Notes: generated by a model from the sequence alone, not told the origin. DNA of 64,000 bases from an uncultured Proteiniphilum sp. (GCA_927407015.1 CAKMJT010000029.1:186001-250000); one strand, 5' to 3'. Positions 26,647-36,510 are shown, counted from the first letter of the stretch. Translations and numbers: made by a program.

Positions 26647-27960
26647 TTATTTTTCCCTGAAGAAAACATTAATGGGCGTACCTGAAAAGTTCCAGTTTTC
26701 CCGTATCCTGTTCTCAATGAATCGTTTGTAAGGCTCCTTGATCCATTGGGGCAGATTGCAGAAGAAGGCGAATGAGGGCACCTGAGTATTTGGCAGCTGT
26801 GTGATATATTTGATCTTGATATATTTACCCTTGTTGGCTGGAGGCGGTGTCCTCTCGATGATAGGCAACATCACTTCGTTGAGTTTACTGGTTGGTATCT
26901 TACGTTTCTTGTTCGTATAAACCTCTTTGGCCGCATCCATGACCTTCAGAATACGTTGCTTTGTCAATGCCGATCCAAAGATGATAGGAAAGTCGGTGAA
27001 GGGTGCCAGGCGCTGACGAATGGCATTTTCAAAGGTTTTGATGACGACATTGTCCTTTTCTTCCACCGTATCCCACTTGTTGACGAAAACGACCAGTCCC
27101 TTTCGGTTTTTCTGGATGATGGAAAAAATGTTCAGGTCCTGGCTTTCAATACCTCTTGTGGCGTCAAGCATAAGAATACAGACATCAGCATTCTCAATTA
27201 CCCTGATGGAACGAATGACGGAAAAATACTCCAGATCTTCAGTCACCTTGCCTCTTTTTCGTATCCCTGCCGTATCAATCAGGTAAAAATCCATTCCGAA
27301 CAGGTTGTAACGCGTGTAGATGGAATCGCGGGTGGTACCGGCAATATCGGTCACGATGTTCCGCTCCTCCCCGATCAGTGCATTGATGATGGATGATTTA
27401 CCGGCATTCGGCCGGCCCACGATGGCATATTTGGGAATATCCTCCAGGGCCTCTTCCTGGTTGTCCTTCGAGAAAAGCGTGAGAATCTGGTCCAGCAGGT
27501 CACCAGTGCCCGACCCGTTGATGGCCGAGACACTGTAAGGGTCTCCCAGGCCGAGTGAGTAAAATTCGGCGGACTGATGACCCAGGTTGAAGTTGTCGGA
27601 TTTGTTGGAAACCACTACCACCGGTTTTCCCGATTTGCGCAGCATATGTGCGACACTTGAATCGAGATCGGTCAATCCGTTCATCACGTCCACCACGAAG
27701 AGAATCACATCCGCCTCATCAATGGCAATGCGAACCTGTTTGTTGATTTCATCTTCCATAACATCCTCGGAGTTGACTACCCAGCCGCCTGTATCGACCA
27801 GCGAAAATTCCTGTCCGTTCCAGGTTACTTTCCCGTACTGACGGTCGCGGGTGGTGCCGGCGGTTTCCGTGACTATCGCCAGGCGACTCTGTGTCAGTCG
27901 GTTGAACAGGGTGGATTTCCCGACATTGGGACGTCCTACGATAGCTACTAAGTTTTGCAT
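26647..27960 (-). CDS. der: Ribosome-associated GTPase Der (EngA)
   Basis: The 437-residue protein has the tandem GTPase domains unique to Der and a C-terminal KH-like domain. Domain 1 has GRPNVGKST near residue 8, DTGG and NKSD. Domain 2 has GRPNAGKSS near 182, DTAG and NKWD. It is needed for 50S subunit assembly. The end [29 protein letters not shown] is typical. It lies next to era on the same strand, an arrangement I recall as common in Bacteroidota. An 8-bp repeat tract lies 13 bases upstream of its ATG. Confidence 0.97.
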   Translation of the reverse strand: MQNLVAIVGRPNVGKSTLFNRLTQSRLAIVTETAGTTRDRQYGKVTWNGQEFSLVDTGGWVVNSEDVMEDEINKQVRIAIDEADVILFVVDVMNGLTDLDSSVAHMLRKSGKPVVVVSNKSDNFNLGHQSAEFYSLGLGDPYSVSAINGSGTGDLLDQILTLFSKDNQEEALEDIPKYAIVGRPNAGKSSIINALIGEERNIVTDIAGTTRDSIYTRYNLFGMDFYLIDTAGIRKRGKVTEDLEYFSVIRSIRVIENADVCILMLDATRGIESQDLNIFSIIQKNRKGLVVFVNKWDTVEEKDNVVIKTFENAIRQRLAPFTDFPIIFGSALTKQRILKVMDAAKEVYTNKKRKIPTSKLNEVMLPIIERTPPPANKGKYIKIKYITQLPNTQVPSFAFFCNLPQWIKEPYKRFIENRIRENWNFSGTPINVFFREK

Positions 27961-27973
27961 ATATTTTCTTTTT

Positions 27974-28005
27974 GATTTACTGATTTATAGATTTACCGAT
28001 TTACA
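27974..28005. repeat. Four-unit octanucleotide repeat upstream of der
   Basis: Units GATTTACT, GATTTATA, GATTTACC and GATTTACA (plus strand) repeat every 8 bases. The tract lies between the era stop and the der start on the minus strand, 13 bases from the der ATG. It has the same period as the tract at 6067-6149 but a different core. Confidence 0.85.
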
Positions 28006-28056
28006 GATGATGGGTTCTTCTCTTCTTTAAATCATTCAATCGTACTATTTAAAACA

Positions 28057-28950
28057 TCAGTCCAGCTTATAGCCGAACGATTTGAGCATATTATCCCTGC
28101 TGCGCCAGTCTTTCTCGACTTTCACATAGAGCTGTAAATAGATCTTTTTTTCAAAAAACCGTTCAATGTCTTTGCGAGCCAGTGTTCCCAGTTTTTTCAG
28201 GGATTCACCTTTATGGCCAATGACAATCCCTTTCTGGGTATCACGCTCCACCAAAATGATGGCTCTTATCCTGATGATCTCTTTCTCCTCCTTAAACTCT
28301 TCCACAACCACCTCAATGGAATAAGGTATCTCTTTCTGATAAAGCAACAATGCTTTCTCACGAATGATCTCTGCAACGAAAAATCGGGCCGGTTTGTCGG
28401 TGAGGGCATCTTTCTCGAAGTAGGGAGGTGACTCAGGCAACAGTTCCAGCACCCGTTTCTGAATCACATCCATATTGAAATTATTCAGTGCCGAGACGGG
28501 ATAAATCTCCGCTCTGGGGAGCAGTTCGTGCCAGCGAGCCACCAGCAACTCCAGTTCCTGCTGGCTGGTCTGATCAATCTTATTGATGAGGAGCAGCACA
28601 GGCAGGTCCAACTGTTGTACTTTCGCCAGGAATGCATCGTTTTTATCTATCTTCTCCACCACATCGGTAACATACAGTAGCACATCGGCATCCTGCAAGG
28701 CAGAAAGGGAAAAATGCAGCATCTGTTCCTGCAGTTTGTAATTCGGCTGCAGGACACCCGGTGTATCAGAATAAACGATCTGATAATCGGGTGTATTCAC
28801 GATACCGATAATTCTATGCCGTGTGGTCTGCGCTTTCGATGTGATAATGGATATTTTCTCCCCTACCAATCGGTTCATCAACGTGGATTTTCCTACATTG
28901 GGATTGCCCACGATATTCACGAAACCGGAACGGTGATTATTCTCTTTCAT
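28057..28950 (-). CDS. era: GTPase Era
   Basis: The 297-residue protein has a single GTPase domain (GNPNVGKST near residue 12, DTPGV, NKID) and a C-terminal KH domain with GHKGESLKKLG. It binds the 3' end of 16S rRNA and assists 30S maturation. Length is normal. It is followed by der 96 bases on. A full-match -7 element sits about 30 bases upstream of its ATG, so it can be transcribed on its own despite the SusC/SusD pair inserted between it and fabH. Confidence 0.97.
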   Translation of the reverse strand: MKENNHRSGFVNIVGNPNVGKSTLMNRLVGEKISIITSKAQTTRHRIIGIVNTPDYQIVYSDTPGVLQPNYKLQEQMLHFSLSALQDADVLLYVTDVVEKIDKNDAFLAKVQQLDLPVLLLINKIDQTSQQELELLVARWHELLPRAEIYPVSALNNFNMDVIQKRVLELLPESPPYFEKDALTDKPARFFVAEIIREKALLLYQKEIPYSIEVVVEEFKEEKEIIRIRAIILVERDTQKGIVIGHKGESLKKLGTLARKDIERFFEKKIYLQLYVKVEKDWRSRDNMLKSFGYKLD

Positions 28951-28978
28951 TCAGCTGTTACTTTCAGTGATTCAGCTG

Positions 28979-28986
28979 CAAAGATA
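28979..28986 (-). promoter_or_regulatory. Candidate -7 element of the era promoter
   Basis: TATCTTTG on the minus strand, followed by GCAGC, gives an expected transcription start about 22 bases before the era ATG. Confidence 0.6.
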
Positions 28987-29085
28987 CGAAAAAAGAAGAG
29001 ATAAGATCATTCAATGACTAAGCAATGGGAAATAAAAACGATATTTCTTTGCTTGGGTTCAAAATTACAGACAGGTAAAATCATT

Positions 29086-29114
29086 AAAAAAGCCGGGAAG
29101 GAATCTTCCCGGCT
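29086..29114 (-). terminator. Rho-independent terminator of the second susCD pair
   Basis: AGCCGGGAAG and CTTCCCGGCT form a perfect ten-pair GC-rich stem with a four-base loop; the minus strand continues with TTTTTT. It is about 60 bases past the susD stop and separates the pair from era. Confidence 0.92.
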
Positions 29115-29172
29115 CCATATTGAAAATAATTGCATATTACCTCCCGAAGGTATCAAATCTAACTGCCAGGGA

Positions 29173-30855
29173 TTATTCGAAACCTGGTGTAGTCTGTTTT
29201 AGCAGATTATTAGAGTTCAATGCCCTTGCCGGAATGGGGAAAATGGTATTATCCCTGGAATCTGCAGGTTTATCCCACCACTCCTGACTGAATCTTTCCC
29301 AGCGGATCAAATCGGTACGACGATGTCTTTCGCCAAGGAACTCACGACCCAGCTCATCCACAAATTCATCTTCTGTCAGTTTTGAAGGATTTGCCTCGTA
29401 ACTGTTGGCAGCCCACTTGTCGGCAGGGAAATTACGTTTACGAACTGTGTCGAGCATTTTTGCGGCTCCGTTCACATCACCCTCTCTGAACATGCATTCA
29501 GCCACAATATAGTACATCTCGGCGAGTCTTATTTCAGCCACATGATTGTTCATAAAGAGTCCTTTGCTGTCCGGCAGCCACGGGAACTTTAAGAAACGTA
29601 CTCCGGAATTCTCTTCTCCGGTTTCCACGTGTGAACCTTTGGCAATACCGGTCGCTCCTTCCGAGAAGCGTCCAACCTGATCCACATAGTTCAATGGTTT
29701 TTCATTCCACTCTTCCGTACCCAAGATCATTTCATCGGTGAAACCATAACCTTTGGAAAAATCGAAACGATATTGCTGTCCAATCAGGAAGAAACCGTCA
29801 TAGCCTGTTGCTGTGGTATGAAAGGGTTGTTTCCTGAAATCATCGTTGCCGTACTTTTCATAGGGCTTTCCCAGTTTATAGGAGTAGAGTGCTCCATTCA
29901 GGTCACGGGATGGTGAAAGATGAACCCCATTCCATCCTCCTTTATTGTTGTCAAGTGAATACTTGGCCTGATAATGCATGAAAGCATCATACATCCATCC
30001 GAATTCGTAAATATTACGTGCATGGGGAAATACCCAAATATTCTCCGGTGATTTTCGTTCGGTGAGTCCATCCGAAAACGGGCCTCTGTAATCAGGGTCT
30101 ATACTGAAATCACCATACGTACCGCTAATCACATCCTGTGCCACCTTCTTTGCATCTGCATAACGATTTTTGCCTGTCCACACCTCTGCATTCAGATAGA
30201 GACGGGCAAGAAGTCCTGCTGCTGCTGCTTTGTTCATTCTGCCGGTTATCGCCACTTCTGGTAAGCCGGGGAGACTCTCTTTCAGTTCCAATTCAATAAA
30301 ATCAAAAACCTCCTGCGGGGTGGATTGTCCCACGACAGTGGAATTATCGATAGAGATGGGTACTGATCTGAAAAAGTCAATGAGGAACAGATAGTACCAT
30401 GCTCTCAGTGTACGAAGTTGTCCGATATGATCGGCTTTATCCGCATCGGTTAATCCATAGGAAGGATAATCGAGTTTCTGAAAGTCAGCGATAAAGGTAT
30501 TACACTGAACAATTCCCTGATAGGGACCCACCCAGGAGCCATTAATAACTCCCTCTTCCACAGTCCACTCATGGCGGTGCAACCTGATCCAGTTACCACC
30601 GTCATAACCATGTCTTCCTTTCTGAGACCAGGTAAACTGATCAGCTGTAAGTTCCTGCAGATACCAGCGGTCTCCATCCCATCCACACCAGTGACCATGT
30701 TCAAAAGGGCGCACAAGTGCAGCGATGATTGAATTTTTATCCTGATAATAATTCTGGGCGACAATATCAGAAAACGGCTCTTCATCCAGGTTGGTACATC
30801 CCGTAGACAGGATCAATCCGAACAATAGAATGAGTTTAAATATATTTTTTGTCAT
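29173..30855 (-). CDS. SusD-like lipoprotein of the orphan pair
   Basis: A 560-residue SusD/RagB protein with lipobox LSTGC (C20). Recognisable segments are LRTLRAWYYLFLIDFFRSVPI, the TPR-like AAAAGLLARLYLNAEVW, and the C-terminal FLGERHRRTDLIRWERFSQEWW. It starts 21 bases after the stop of the paired susC-like gene and ends at a strong terminator. No glycoside hydrolase, lyase, sulfatase or regulator gene accompanies the pair, so the ligand is unknown; peptides or glycans are both possible for this family. Confidence 0.95.
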   Translation of the reverse strand: MTKNIFKLILLFGLILSTGCTNLDEEPFSDIVAQNYYQDKNSIIAALVRPFEHGHWCGWDGDRWYLQELTADQFTWSQKGRHGYDGGNWIRLHRHEWTVEEGVINGSWVGPYQGIVQCNTFIADFQKLDYPSYGLTDADKADHIGQLRTLRAWYYLFLIDFFRSVPISIDNSTVVGQSTPQEVFDFIELELKESLPGLPEVAITGRMNKAAAAGLLARLYLNAEVWTGKNRYADAKKVAQDVISGTYGDFSIDPDYRGPFSDGLTERKSPENIWVFPHARNIYEFGWMYDAFMHYQAKYSLDNNKGGWNGVHLSPSRDLNGALYSYKLGKPYEKYGNDDFRKQPFHTTATGYDGFFLIGQQYRFDFSKGYGFTDEMILGTEEWNEKPLNYVDQVGRFSEGATGIAKGSHVETGEENSGVRFLKFPWLPDSKGLFMNNHVAEIRLAEMYYIVAECMFREGDVNGAAKMLDTVRKRNFPADKWAANSYEANPSKLTEDEFVDELGREFLGERHRRTDLIRWERFSQEWWDKPADSRDNTIFPIPARALNSNNLLKQTTPGFE

Positions 30856-30876
30856 AATGAAATGATTTAATTGTAT

Positions 30877-33858
30877 TTAATAGGTGATTTGCACTCCAAA
30901 TGATAAATTCGTTGTACTGGGATAGAGGTCCAGACTCCCAATACCCGGATCTAAACCTGCAATATTGGTATTCGCCGGATCCAGCCCACTGTAGTTGGTA
31001 ATCGTTAACAGATTTTTCGCGGTGGCGTAAATACGCATGTTAGAGATCCAGCGACTATCGATTTTAGGTGTGTAACCCAGTGTCACGTTATCCAGTTTAA
31101 CATAGTTTCCGCTTTCCAGGAAATAGTCTACAATATGTTTGGGTCCTTTGATATGTTCGTTACGTGTAAAAGCATCCTCCAGCAGATTGATGCCAGGCTG
31201 TGCCGATAAGCCGTAGTACATTTGATACAGATTGAGAATCTGATAATCAAATTTTCCGCGGAAGAAAAGGGAAAGATCAAAATTCTTATATCTCATGGTG
31301 TTACCCCAGGACATTTCCCAATGCGGCATACCATGACCGATATAATCTTTGTCGAGGTCACTGCTCGTGTCGGCGCGAATCATCTCTCCACCTACAATAG
31401 CGTCTTTCCAGATCATAATGTTTCCACCCTCATCCACACCGGCATATTTCAGCCCGTAGAAGCTACCGATTTCCTGACCGTCCTCGAGGCGCTGTGCAGG
31501 CCCGGGGTTGCCTGGAGATGGGAGACTACTGCGGTCCATATAACCTTTGGTATACGTTTCATTCGAAAATTTATCCAACACCGATTTTGCATAAGAAGCC
31601 ACGAAATTGGTAGTATAATCGAAATCTTTGGTTCTCACCGCATTGTATTCTATATTCAGTTCCAGACCTTTCGTGCTTGTGGAAGCCACGTTGGTGAAAA
31701 TTTGTTGATGAATATTGGGTGGTACCGGAGCATCGTAGTTGGCGATCACATCTTCTCCCAGACGGATAAAGTAATCCAGACTACCGGTTAGCCGCTGGTT
31801 CAATAATGTGTAGTCAATTCCCAGATTCCATGATTTCTGTTTTTCCCAGTGTAGATTGTAGTTCGGGTTGTTGGCAGGACCATAGACCTGTATCCATTGT
31901 CCTTCGTCGTTAAGATATCTGCCATAACCCTGGTAACGAGCAAGAGCAGCGTATCGGTTAAAACCGGAACGACCGGTCACACCGTATGACACACGCAGTT
32001 TCAGGTCGTCAATCATGTCGATTTGTTCAATCGCATGCAGTTTATTCAGTCTCCAAGCAGCGGAAAAAGCGGGAAAAAGGCCCCACTTATGATCTGCTCC
32101 GAATTTGGTGTTACCTTCATAGCGTAATGAAGCGGTCAGAAGATAAGTATCATCAAAATCATAATTTACACGGCCAAAGAAAGCGATATTCTTCTCTTTG
32201 CTCTTCCACGAATCCATTCCAAGACGACCTTTTTCCAGCTGCCATTTTCCTGCATCGAGGTTGTGGTACCCAAAAGCGTCGGTGGGGAAATCCGCATTCT
32301 CGGCCCATAACCCCTCATTGATAAATTGTTGGTAGGAATACCCTCCCATCAGTTTTAGATCGTGCAAATTATTGAAAGTGGTGTAATAATTGGTTATCCA
32401 TTCAAGCGTCATATCTTCCCAACTTTCAGCCTGCAGACGTGCCCTTCCTCCACGAGGTAAACCATTTACCTCATTGTCACGTGAATCGCGGTGGAACCTG
32501 TTATAGTACTCGTACCGGTTCATTGAACGTGCCTGACGGGCTAATTTCAACTCAGTATTCAGGTTACTTAACAGATTCAATTTCACATTGAAGTCCATTA
32601 TATTGTATTCCTGTTTGGCCCCATTATCTTTGTCCATGAGGTCACCAATGGGATTATAAGTATCATACCCCTTAAAGTAGTAATATTTTGATGGATCATC
32701 AGGATCCATCATGGGAATTGTGGGATTCAGCTGAACAGCTTGTTTGAATGCACCATAATTGGTATAGTCCTCGTTTACAGCACGATGTGAAATGTTACCG
32801 GTCAGTTCGAGCAATCCTTCCAGTGTTTTTTGTGTAAAATTGGCGCGTACGCCATATTCACCTCTCTGACTTGCAATATCGATACCTGTTTTATCACGGT
32901 AATTTCCCGATATTCTAAAGATGGAGTTTTCACTTCCACCACCCAGAGCTAAATAATGGTTCTGACCAAAGTTGTTCTTCCTGATCAGTTCATCATACCA
33001 ATATGTTTTTGCACCAAAGTCAGTATCTCTGTCTCTTTCAATAAACTCCTCAGGTGACAGGATGTTGGGTTTAGCAGCTACCATATCATGTTCGATGTAC
33101 GTATCATAGGTGATAGACACCTTCCCCACACGTCCCGATTTTGTCTGGACTATAATAACGCCATTTGCTGCTCGTGAACCGTATATAGCAGCTGCTGAAC
33201 CATCTTTCAGTACGGTGATTGATTCAATATCCTGATTGGAGACATTTCTTAAATTCCCCCCCGGCATACCGTCAATTACCACGAGGGGAGAGTTTCCTGC
33301 CTCGAGTGAAGAAGATCCCCTTACCTGAAGGTTTGCCATAGGGTCCCTATTCGGATCTGAAGCAGCATAATTTGAAATGGTCACACCTGCCACTTTCCCA
33401 TCGATCATTTGCATCGGATTGTTGGCTGCTCCCTGAAGGAAGTCTTTGCTGCTCACTTTCGAAACAGCCGATGTGAGATCACGTCTCTCCACACCACCAT
33501 AACCAACGACAATTAATTCTTGCAGTGAAGCCAAATCTTCCTCCATCACTACATTAATTGTTGTCCTGTTGCCTACAGAGATACGTTGCATTTTCATCCC
33601 CACATAGCTGAATATCAATTCAGCATTTCCGTCGATATTGGATAAGGAGTAATTTCCATCCATATCCGTTACAGTTCCCCTACTCGCATCATTCCCCAGT
33701 ACAATGGTAGCTCCGATAACCGGATCATTGTTTTTGTCGGTAACGGTCCCTTTTACTGTGATACTCTGCGCAAAAACACCCATGGAAAACATCCACATAA
33801 ATGTGAACAGTAGTCCATTCAAAAGAAAAAATGATACTCTTTTTTTCATTCTTGTCAT
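30877..33858 (-). CDS. SusC-like TonB-dependent transporter of the orphan pair
   Basis: A 993-residue transporter with a signal peptide (ending GVFAQS), a carboxypeptidase-regulatory-like domain (VKGTVTDKNNDPVIGATIV) and a plug domain (LIVVGYGGVERRDLTSAVS; GSAAAIYGSRAANGVIIV). The barrel ends TNLSFGVQITY. It shares architecture but only moderate similarity by eye with the first SusC. It is flanked by the fabH terminator upstream and a terminator after susD, making a self-contained two-gene unit. An ATG three codons in (MKKRV) is an alternative start. Confidence 0.95.
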   Translation of the reverse strand: MTRMKKRVSFFLLNGLLFTFMWMFSMGVFAQSITVKGTVTDKNNDPVIGATIVLGNDASRGTVTDMDGNYSLSNIDGNAELIFSYVGMKMQRISVGNRTTINVVMEEDLASLQELIVVGYGGVERRDLTSAVSKVSSKDFLQGAANNPMQMIDGKVAGVTISNYAASDPNRDPMANLQVRGSSSLEAGNSPLVVIDGMPGGNLRNVSNQDIESITVLKDGSAAAIYGSRAANGVIIVQTKSGRVGKVSITYDTYIEHDMVAAKPNILSPEEFIERDRDTDFGAKTYWYDELIRKNNFGQNHYLALGGGSENSIFRISGNYRDKTGIDIASQRGEYGVRANFTQKTLEGLLELTGNISHRAVNEDYTNYGAFKQAVQLNPTIPMMDPDDPSKYYYFKGYDTYNPIGDLMDKDNGAKQEYNIMDFNVKLNLLSNLNTELKLARQARSMNRYEYYNRFHRDSRDNEVNGLPRGGRARLQAESWEDMTLEWITNYYTTFNNLHDLKLMGGYSYQQFINEGLWAENADFPTDAFGYHNLDAGKWQLEKGRLGMDSWKSKEKNIAFFGRVNYDFDDTYLLTASLRYEGNTKFGADHKWGLFPAFSAAWRLNKLHAIEQIDMIDDLKLRVSYGVTGRSGFNRYAALARYQGYGRYLNDEGQWIQVYGPANNPNYNLHWEKQKSWNLGIDYTLLNQRLTGSLDYFIRLGEDVIANYDAPVPPNIHQQIFTNVASTSTKGLELNIEYNAVRTKDFDYTTNFVASYAKSVLDKFSNETYTKGYMDRSSLPSPGNPGPAQRLEDGQEIGSFYGLKYAGVDEGGNIMIWKDAIVGGEMIRADTSSDLDKDYIGHGMPHWEMSWGNTMRYKNFDLSLFFRGKFDYQILNLYQMYYGLSAQPGINLLEDAFTRNEHIKGPKHIVDYFLESGNYVKLDNVTLGYTPKIDSRWISNMRIYATAKNLLTITNYSGLDPANTNIAGLDPGIGSLDLYPSTTNLSFGVQITY

Positions 33859-34354
33859 TTTTTAAGTTAATCGTTTTACAGTATGCTATATAAAAAGTAC
33901 ATATTTCGCGATTTCTTTTACACGCGCTATATAAATGACAAAATCTGTTTACTGATGTATTATTCCAGGCATTCTCTGATTATTAAACCTAAATATTTAA
34001 AGCAAACTAGAAGCCGGAAAATTGAGTCTTTTCTGTTGCTTCCAAATCTCACAATTGTAAAGTAATCTGCCAAAAATGCAATGTTCGGGTTTGTAACACT
34101 CAATAGCTGTTTTCATAGATTTTAATCATTCATAAAGACATTTTTCGAGTTTACATTTTCTCAAAAACATCGCCGGGTATTGAACTCGCGTCATTGTTCG
34201 TTTTATTATAGCAATTCAAAGAAAATAATAATTTGTCAATTTATCAAAATTTTAACATGCTAATTTCCATTCCAGAACTCTATTTTGGACTTTCTCACAC
34301 TTAAATGGGATGTATATCACTGAAGGTGAAGTACCTTTTATAGAGAATAATAAT
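33859..34354. other. Non-coding region upstream of the orphan susC gene
   Basis: About 500 very AT-rich bases without a credible gene; a 60-codon frame at 33883-34065 has no recognisable features. It must contain the susC promoter, but I see no clear TAnnTTTG on the minus strand and no neighbouring regulator gene. Confidence 0.5.
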
Positions 34355-34386
34355 CAAAAAAAACAGCTATCATTTCTGACAGCCGT
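34355..34386 (-). terminator. Rho-independent terminator of fabH
   Basis: On the minus strand ACGGCTGTCA pairs with TGATAGCTGT across a four-base loop (two G-T wobbles), followed by TTTTTTTT. It lies about 27 bases past the fabH stop and insulates it from the SusC/SusD pair. Confidence 0.9.
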
Positions 34387-34412
34387 CTGTACAAAAAAAT
34401 GAATGCTTCGGA

Positions 34413-35429
34413 TTATCTAGCTGCATCTATTTCGCTTCCGTCATACCCCCACTTCAGGTAGACGCTTCCCCATGAGAAACCGGCACCGAATGCGGTGAGG
34501 ATCACATTATCCCCTTTCCGCAGCCTGGGTTCCCATTCACCCAGGCAGAGCGGAATCGTTCCTGCGCTGGTGTTGCCATACCGTTCGATATTGATCATTA
34601 CTTTCTCTCGGGGTAAACCGGTACGCTCAATAACGGCATCGATGATACGCATATTGGCCTGGTGAGGAACGAGCCAGTCCACATCGTCGGCGGTGAGATT
34701 ATTCCTTTTCATGATTTCCTCAGAAACCTCAGCCATACGGGAGACAGCAAACTTAAAGACCACCTTCCCCTCCTGATGAACCGTGTGCTCATTATGATCG
34801 ACTGTCTGATGTGATGCGGGGAATTTGCTTCCACCGGCCTTCATTTGCAACGGCTTGTAACCAATCCCATCGGAATGAAGACTGGCGTCAACAATACCGA
34901 TATTTTCCTCGGTTGGTTCAATCAGTACGGCTCCCGCAGCATCACCGAAAAGCGGACAGGTGGTTCGATCGTTGTAATTGGTGATGGATGACATTTTATC
35001 ACCTGCCACTAAGATGATCTTCCTGTACTTTCCCGTTTTAATAAGTCCGTTGCAGATTTCCAGTCCATAGACGAATCCAGAACAGGCAACCTCCATATCG
35101 AAACAGAATGCGTTTTTGATGTCATTGTTTTCCGCGACGATAGAGGCAGAGGACGGGAAAAAGTGATCGGGGGTAGAGGTGGCAAAAATAACGGCATCGA
35201 TCTCGCCGGGTGTTGTATGGGTTTTTGCCAGCAACTCCTTCACAGCTTGTGTCCCCAACACCGAAATGCCCTGATGCTCACCTTTTAAAATACGTCTCTC
35301 CCTGATTCCCACACGTGTCATGATCCACTCGTCGGAAGTATCCACCATCGTTGATAGTTCCTCGTTGGTGAGAATATAGTCCGGGACAACCGCGGCGACC
35401 CCGGTGATGACCGCATTGATTTGTTTCAT
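34413..35429 (-). CDS. fabH: 3-oxoacyl-ACP synthase III (KAS III)
   Basis: The 338-residue enzyme starts fatty acid synthesis by condensing acyl-CoA with malonyl-ACP. The catalytic triad is visible: cysteine in [12 protein letters not shown] near residue 113, histidine in [11 protein letters not shown] near 255 and asparagine in [11 protein letters not shown] near 286. The N-terminal [15 protein letters not shown] is typical. rpmF and the DUF177 gene are upstream on the same strand, a widespread association linking fatty acid synthesis and ribosome genes. A strong hairpin separates it from rpmF. Confidence 0.96.
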   Translation of the reverse strand: MKQINAVITGVAAVVPDYILTNEELSTMVDTSDEWIMTRVGIRERRILKGEHQGISVLGTQAVKELLAKTHTTPGEIDAVIFATSTPDHFFPSSASIVAENNDIKNAFCFDMEVACSGFVYGLEICNGLIKTGKYRKIILVAGDKMSSITNYNDRTTCPLFGDAAGAVLIEPTEENIGIVDASLHSDGIGYKPLQMKAGGSKFPASHQTVDHNEHTVHQEGKVVFKFAVSRMAEVSEEIMKRNNLTADDVDWLVPHQANMRIIDAVIERTGLPREKVMINIERYGNTSAGTIPLCLGEWEPRLRKGDNVILTAFGAGFSWGSVYLKWGYDGSEIDAAR

Positions 35430-35451
35430 CGTCGATAATATTATTAGTGTG

Positions 35452-35491
35452 AAAAGACCCTGAAAACGATCAGGTCATTTCAGGGTCTTTT
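35452..35491. terminator. Hairpin between rpmF and fabH, possibly bidirectional terminator
   Basis: AAAAGACCCTGAAA and TTTCAGGGTCTTTT form a perfect 14-pair stem with a 12-base loop. Both strands end in TTTT, so it could end or attenuate the rpmF message on the minus strand and limit readthrough into fabH. Confidence 0.75.
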
Positions 35492-35513
35492 CTTTCTATG
35501 AAATAACGGGAAA

Positions 35514-35699
35514 TTAAGCCGTCACCTCTTTCTCGATAGCCAACTTACCCCTGTAGTATCCGCAATCGCCACACACCGTGTGATAGATGTGCCATGCACC
35601 GCAGTTGGGGCAAATTGCCATGGTGGGCAACTTAGCATGATCGTGTGCTCTTCTCTTTCCTTGTCTTGCAGAAGACTGTCTTCTTTTTGGATGTGCCAT
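35514..35699 (-). CDS. rpmF: 50S ribosomal protein L32
   Basis: The 61-residue protein starts MAHPKRRQSSARQGKRRAHD, the conserved basic N-terminus of L32. It contains a CxxC...CxxC zinc motif (CPNCGAWHIYHTVCGDCGYY). It starts 29 bases after the DUF177 stop, so the two are one transcript. Confidence 0.97.
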   Translation of the reverse strand: MAHPKRRQSSARQGKRRAHDHAKLPTMAICPNCGAWHIYHTVCGDCGYYRGKLAIEKEVTA

Positions 35700-35728
35700 T
35701 TCTATATTTTATTTTACTGTTTATATAT

Positions 35729-36307
35729 TCAATTTTCATCAATATTCAATCCCTTCAGGGCATCCCACCGGGGATCATTGATCGGTGTATCATCTTCTTC
35801 CGGAAATTCCACCTCCTCCGCAACATCAACATCCTCTCCTTCCTCATCGGTACTTACGGCCCTGTGCTTACGCAATTTCGAGGAGATCATCCTGTTGCAT
35901 TCACCCGCAGGATGCACATGCTTGATGGGGATGGTCAACGCGATAAACTCATACAGGAACCACGCAATGTTGATCTCTCCCTCATCTTCAGGGATGATCA
36001 CAATTTCGTCGCTCTCCTCGGAATATTCCTTCCCGAACTTCACAATCAGGCGGTTTTTTACATCCACTTCCTGATCCATATCATCCAGGCAGCGTGTACA
36101 GGGTACCTGAACAACACCTTTGAGATCGAAATGAAACTCGAAGGAGGATGACGTGCGTCTAACCGTCACTGTCACCTTCACATTACCTTTCTTTACTTCG
36201 TCGCCGTCGATAGCGTCGAAGAATTTCCGATCCAGCTCATACTCATAGGTATGCACACCGGCAGAAAGGTTCTTTAGGGATATATTGTACAAACTAAACC
36301 TTGCCAC
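35729..36307 (-). CDS. DUF177 (YceD-like) protein
   Basis: The 192-residue protein carries the DUF177 core VPCTRCLDDMDQEV with its CxxC, preceded by HFDLKGVV. Relatives in E. coli (YceD) and plants are linked to 23S rRNA accumulation, and the gene precedes rpmF in many phyla. The C-terminus is strongly acidic. The start is a GTG at 36307 with a clear GAGGAG five bases before it, unusual here because most genes in the window lack an obvious Shine-Dalgarno sequence. A -7 element about 26 bases upstream implies a leader of about 20 bases. Confidence 0.92.
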   Translation of the reverse strand: MARFSLYNISLKNLSAGVHTYEYELDRKFFDAIDGDEVKKGNVKVTVTVRRTSSSFEFHFDLKGVVQVPCTRCLDDMDQEVDVKNRLIVKFGKEYSEESDEIVIIPEDEGEINIAWFLYEFIALTIPIKHVHPAGECNRMISSKLRKHRAVSTDEEGEDVDVAEEVEFPEEDDTPINDPRWDALKGLNIDEN

Positions 36308-36332
36308 GTTTTCTCCTCAAAATAAAGCGGTG

Positions 36333-36340
36333 CAAAGATA
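36333..36340 (-). promoter_or_regulatory. Candidate -7 element of the DUF177-rpmF promoter
   Basis: TATCTTTG followed by CACC on the minus strand, a full match to TAnnTTTG, with the GTG start about 26 bases downstream. Confidence 0.6.
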
Positions 36341-36380
36341 GTAATTTTTCTTTACACCGCCTGTTTTTTATTGAATTATT

Positions 36381-36450
36381 TCTCAGCGGTCTGCGGACAG
36401 CGATCGGGCTTCAGCAATCAGCTATTAACGGTCAGCAGTCAGCAGTCAGC
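36381..36450 (-). repeat. Ten-unit heptanucleotide tandem repeat, nnTCAGC type
   Basis: On the plus strand ten uninterrupted 7-base units run TCTCAGC, GGTCTGC, GGACAGC, GATCGGG, CTTCAGC, AATCAGC, TATTAAC, GGTCAGC, AGTCAGC, AGTCAGC. Further TCAGC copies at about 36475 and 36497 show decayed extensions. Read with the flanking genes (minus) the core is GCTGA, as at 3395-3436. The tract fills the space between the kinase-like gene and the DUF177 promoter. Confidence 0.88.
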
Positions 36451-36510
36451 TTTTTAGTTGGGTTGATGTTGCTTTCAGCGGTTTGGGTTTAAGCATTCAG
36501 CGATCTGAAT

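Noticed and set aside
33883-34065. 60-codon frame upstream of the orphan susC gene
   Set aside because: It is in very AT-rich DNA, lacks any recognisable feature and overlaps the expected promoter region.
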